DNA from: a bacterium HR41
GTDB taxonomy: Bacteria > Actinomycetota > Thermoleophilia > Solirubrobacterales > Thermoleophilaceae
Reading direction: 5' to 3'
Assembly: GCA_002898855.1 (NCBI GenBank)
Contig: BEIR01000011.1
Coordinates: 1 to 14,070 of the forward strand
Length of the DNA stretch: 14,070 bases
Below the pieces are notes generated by a model. That model made no database searches. It was given only the letters and a program-made list of their open reading frames with translations, and was not told the DNA's origin. This document shows, piece by piece, positions 13,495 through 14,070 of the stretch; the first letter of the stretch is position 1; each line of letters starts with the position of its first letter. The position numbers and the translations under genes are program-made.

Positions 13495-13628
13495 CGCTCT
13501 TCACGGCCTGACACACTCCCCGCGGGCGGGGCACTCGCGGCCGATTGGGACGCGCGCCGCGGGCTCGCGCGACGAGCGACACAATTGGTCGCGCCGCAAG
13601 CGAGTCGACAAGGGAGAGGGAACGTGCG

Positions 13629-14070
13629 ATGAACGCGTCGACGGGGGAGCGAGTGAAGATCCGCGAAGTCGGGCCGCGCGACGGCTTCCAGAACGAGCCC
13701 GAGGTGATCCCCACCGAGCACAAGGTGAGGTTGGTGGAGTGCCTCGCGCGCACCGGTCTCGAGCGTCTCGAGGTGACGAGCTTCGTGCGCGCGGACGTGA
13801 TCCCGCAGCTCGCCGACGCCGAGGAGGTGCTGCAGCGGATCGACGTTCCTCCCGGGGTGTCGCTGAGCGTGCTGATCCCCAACGAGCGCGGACTCGAGCG
13901 TGCGCTCGCGGTATGCGAGCGTGCCGGTCGCCGCTTGTTCCACGAGGTGAACGTGTTCCTCTCGGCGAGCGAAGAGCACAACCGACGCAACGTCGGCCGC
14001 TCGATCGCCGAGTCGCTGGCCGGGCTGGAGCGCACCGTCGCGAGAGCGCGGGCGGCTGGCTTCCGGTGCG
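13629..14070 (+). CDS. mvaB: Hydroxymethylglutaryl-CoA lyase, N-terminal part (runs off the window)
   Basis: Aldolase-like TIM-barrel enzyme that cleaves HMG-CoA to acetoacetate and acetyl-CoA, the last step of leucine breakdown. The first 147 residues are present and the frame is open at the right edge. The hallmark VGPRDGFQNE occurs near residues 14-23 (the usual form is GPRDGLQNE); its Arg-Asp pair binds substrate and the divalent metal. ERLEVTSFV and the central LSVLIPNERGLERAL and HEVNVFLSASEEHNRRN also match the HMG-CoA lyase/citramalate-type family closely. The start at 13629 is supported by a GGGAGAGGG Shine-Dalgarno sequence 8 bases upstream. A 134-base gap separates it from the SDR gene on the same strand; no promoter is recognisable there, so co-transcription is possible. 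Isopropylmalate/homocitrate synthases are related but less similar at the N-terminus. Confidence 0.9.
   Translation, partial: MNASTGERVKIREVGPRDGFQNEPEVIPTEHKVRLVECLARTGLERLEVTSFVRADVIPQLADAEEVLQRIDVPPGVSLSVLIPNERGLERALAVCERAGRRLFHEVNVFLSASEEHNRRNVGRSIAESLAGLERTVARARAAGFRC

Noticed and set aside
13518..13531. CCCCGCGGGCGGGG symmetry after the SDR gene as a terminator
   Set aside because: The usable stem is only about 4 bp once a realistic loop is allowed, and no T-tract follows. Nothing else recognisable was found in the 134-base gap apart from the Shine-Dalgarno of the lyase gene.

Overview
The window is very GC-rich, densely packed actinobacterial-type DNA with GTG/TTG starts, stop/start overlaps and long antisense open frames. 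It carries almost the whole coenzyme F420 pathway in actinobacterial form, including a fused two-domain FbiC. Together with the copper-protein and beta-helix genes this suggests a deep-branching actinobacterium such as the Thermoleophilia (Solirubrobacterales/Gaiellales). The taxonomic guess is inference from gene content; no marker gene is present.

Layout: (1) 2-250 (+), the C-terminal end of an aquaporin/glycerol-channel gene, followed by a hairpin. (2) 395-2623 (+), fbiC, the FO synthase. (3) A minus-strand block from 9244 down to 2693: a Tat-exported two-domain multicopper oxidase, a secreted right-handed beta-helix protein, a secreted cupredoxin, a strong hairpin, a PadR regulator, an ABC ATPase and an FtsX/MacB-type ABC permease. 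(4) A minus-strand F420 operon from 12655 to 9373: npdG, cofD, cofC, cofE. (5) Plus strand: a short-chain dehydrogenase (12733-13494), divergent from npdG, then the start of an HMG-CoA lyase gene that runs off the window (13629-14070). No stretch over 300 bases lacks a gene, and no RNA gene, CRISPR array or insertion sequence was seen.

How the genes work together: FbiC makes the deazaflavin FO. CofC activates a three-carbon phospho-acid with GTP, CofD transfers it to FO, and CofE adds glutamates. NpdG then exchanges hydride between F420 and NADPH. CofE here is single-domain, without the C-terminal reductase domain of mycobacterial FbiB, so the enzyme that reduces dehydro-F420 (if that route is used) is not in this window. 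The copper block encodes three exported proteins in one apparent transcription unit, next to an ABC transporter on the same strand. Its part list loosely recalls the NosD/NosF/NosY copper-maturation set, but the permease family differs and a direct link is only a hypothesis.

Expression signals: the heads of four transcription units (fbiC, the oxidase operon, npdG and the dehydrogenase) have a TANNNT-like -10 box only about 7-10 bases before the start codon and no Shine-Dalgarno sequence, which indicates leaderless mRNAs. Operon-internal genes instead have Shine-Dalgarno sequences or 4-base stop/start overlaps. The oxidase promoter also holds a perfect 17-base palindrome over its -10 box, a good candidate operator.
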